6,540 nt of DNA from Hyphomicrobiaceae bacterium UBA4118 (lineage in GTDB: Bacteria; Pseudomonadota; Alphaproteobacteria; Rhizobiales; Methyloligellaceae), in NCBI GenBank assembly GCA_002383105.1, contig DFXC01000184.1:1339-7878 (forward strand). Reading direction: 5' to 3'. The number at the start of each line of letters is the position of its first letter. Position 1 is the first letter of the stretch. The notes beneath the pieces were generated by a model. The model did no database searches. It saw only the letters and a list, made by a program, of their open reading frames with translations, and had not been told where the DNA came from. The position numbers and the translations under genes are program-made. Below are positions 6,132-6,540 of this stretch, piece by piece.

Positions 6132-6386
6132 TCAGCCGGAGCGCCCCATGACCGCGTGGTAGATGGCGAGAAGCACCACCGCACCGATGACCGCGACGAA
6201 CATGCTGTAGAGGTTGAACCCGGTGATGCCGGTCGCGCCGATGGCCGTGAAGAGATAGCCGCCGAGCACGGCGCCGACGATGCCGAGCACAATGTCCATC
6301 AGGAAGCCCTGACCGGATCCACTGTAAAGCTTGCTGGCAATGAAGCCGGCGATCAGGCCCAAGACAATCCAGGCTAGAATCGACAT
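6132..6386 (-). CDS. GlsB/YeaQ/YmgE family stress-response membrane protein
   Basis: Small inner-membrane protein of the 'transglycosylase-associated' family (Pfam PF04226), linked in several bacteria to envelope or general stress; its molecular role is not settled. At 84 residues it has the normal length. Three membrane helices are visible: about 3-20 (ILAWIVLGLIAGFIASKL), 30-48 (MDIVLGIVGAVLGGYLF) and 58-79 (LYSMFVAVIGAVVLLAIYH), with the family's glycine-rich pattern and the SGQGFLMDIVLGIVGA junction. The start at 6386 is well supported by GAGGTGA about six bases upstream. It lies 40 bp behind the end of a YidB-family gene on the same strand, so the two may be co-transcribed. The strong stem-loop at 6051-6073 probably separates it from fhcB. 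Confidence 0.9.
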   Translation of the reverse strand: MSILAWIVLGLIAGFIASKLYSGSGQGFLMDIVLGIVGAVLGGYLFTAIGATGITGFNLYSMFVAVIGAVVLLAIYHAVMGRSG

Positions 6387-6426
6387 ATCAAGTCACCTCG
6401 CTGCATTGTTCCGGCCGTTCAAGGCC

Positions 6427-6540
6427 TCAGCCCATCAACCGTTGGATCTCGGCCCGGGTCGGCAATCGGCCGTCCGGGGTAAGCTTGTCGACCACACTCG
6501 GAAGCATTCGCGCAAGCTCCGCCACCACCTGGTCTCGCGA
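6427..6540 (-). CDS. YidB-family protein, C-terminal end only
   Basis: A partial gene cut by the right edge of the window; only the last 37 codons and the TGA are present. The reading is SRDQVVAELARMLPSVV, then DKLTPDGRLPTRAEIQ and a short RLMG end. The 'LP..VD.LTP.G.LP' signature is characteristic of YidB/DUF937-type proteins, small helical cytosolic proteins of unknown function. Codons are G/C-ending, and the frame stays open to the edge. Its stop lies 40 bp before the start of the glsB-like gene, fitting a two-gene unit. The family call rests on this short tail, but the motif is distinctive. Confidence 0.75.
   Translation of the reverse strand, partial: SRDQVVAELARMLPSVVDKLTPDGRLPTRAEIQRLMG

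Overview
This 6.5 kb, GC-rich window looks chromosomal and fits an alphaproteobacterium of the Hyphomicrobiales type. The evidence is an alphaproteobacterial 5-aminolevulinate synthase (C4/Shemin haem pathway) beside two subunits of the formyltransferase/hydrolase (Fhc) complex, the tetrahydromethanopterin-linked C1 oxidation enzyme of methylotrophs. Strong G/C third-position bias creates long false ORFs opposite every real gene. The genus cannot be fixed from the sequence alone.

Layout. 1-472: an unrecognised cytosolic small protein on +. 473-1237: a poorly coding stretch with a possible small membrane protein on the minus strand (319-783, uncertain), two inverted-repeat clusters, and then the leader of hemA. 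1238-2470: hemA on +. 2584-2844: a short secreted two-cysteine protein on +. 2854-2949: a 31-codon remnant on the minus strand resembling the last strands of an autotransporter beta-barrel, abutting the fhcA stop codon. 4614-2950 and 5933-4632: fhcA and fhcB on the minus strand, transcribed fhcB then fhcA with a 17 bp gap. 6132-6386: a GlsB/YeaQ/YmgE-type membrane protein on the minus strand. 6427-6540: the C-terminal end of a YidB-family protein on the minus strand, cut by the window edge.

How the parts relate. FhcB and FhcA should act together with FhcC and FhcD (Ftr) to take the formyl group from formyl-tetrahydromethanopterin through methylofuran and release it as formate. FhcC and FhcD are normally encoded beside fhcA and fhcB but are on neither side here, so the operon is split. 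The beta-barrel relic directly behind fhcA suggests a rearrangement joint. FhcB has kept the four-cysteine N-terminal motif of its formylmethanofuran dehydrogenase ancestors but has no cysteine at the metal-ligand position, as expected for a hydrolase complex that no longer does redox chemistry. The yidB-like and glsB genes look like a separate small stress/envelope unit, separated from fhcB by a strong stem-loop.

I found no mobile element, CRISPR array, tRNA or rRNA gene, and no convincing new multi-gene system. The most useful leads are the split fhc locus and the relic behind fhcA.
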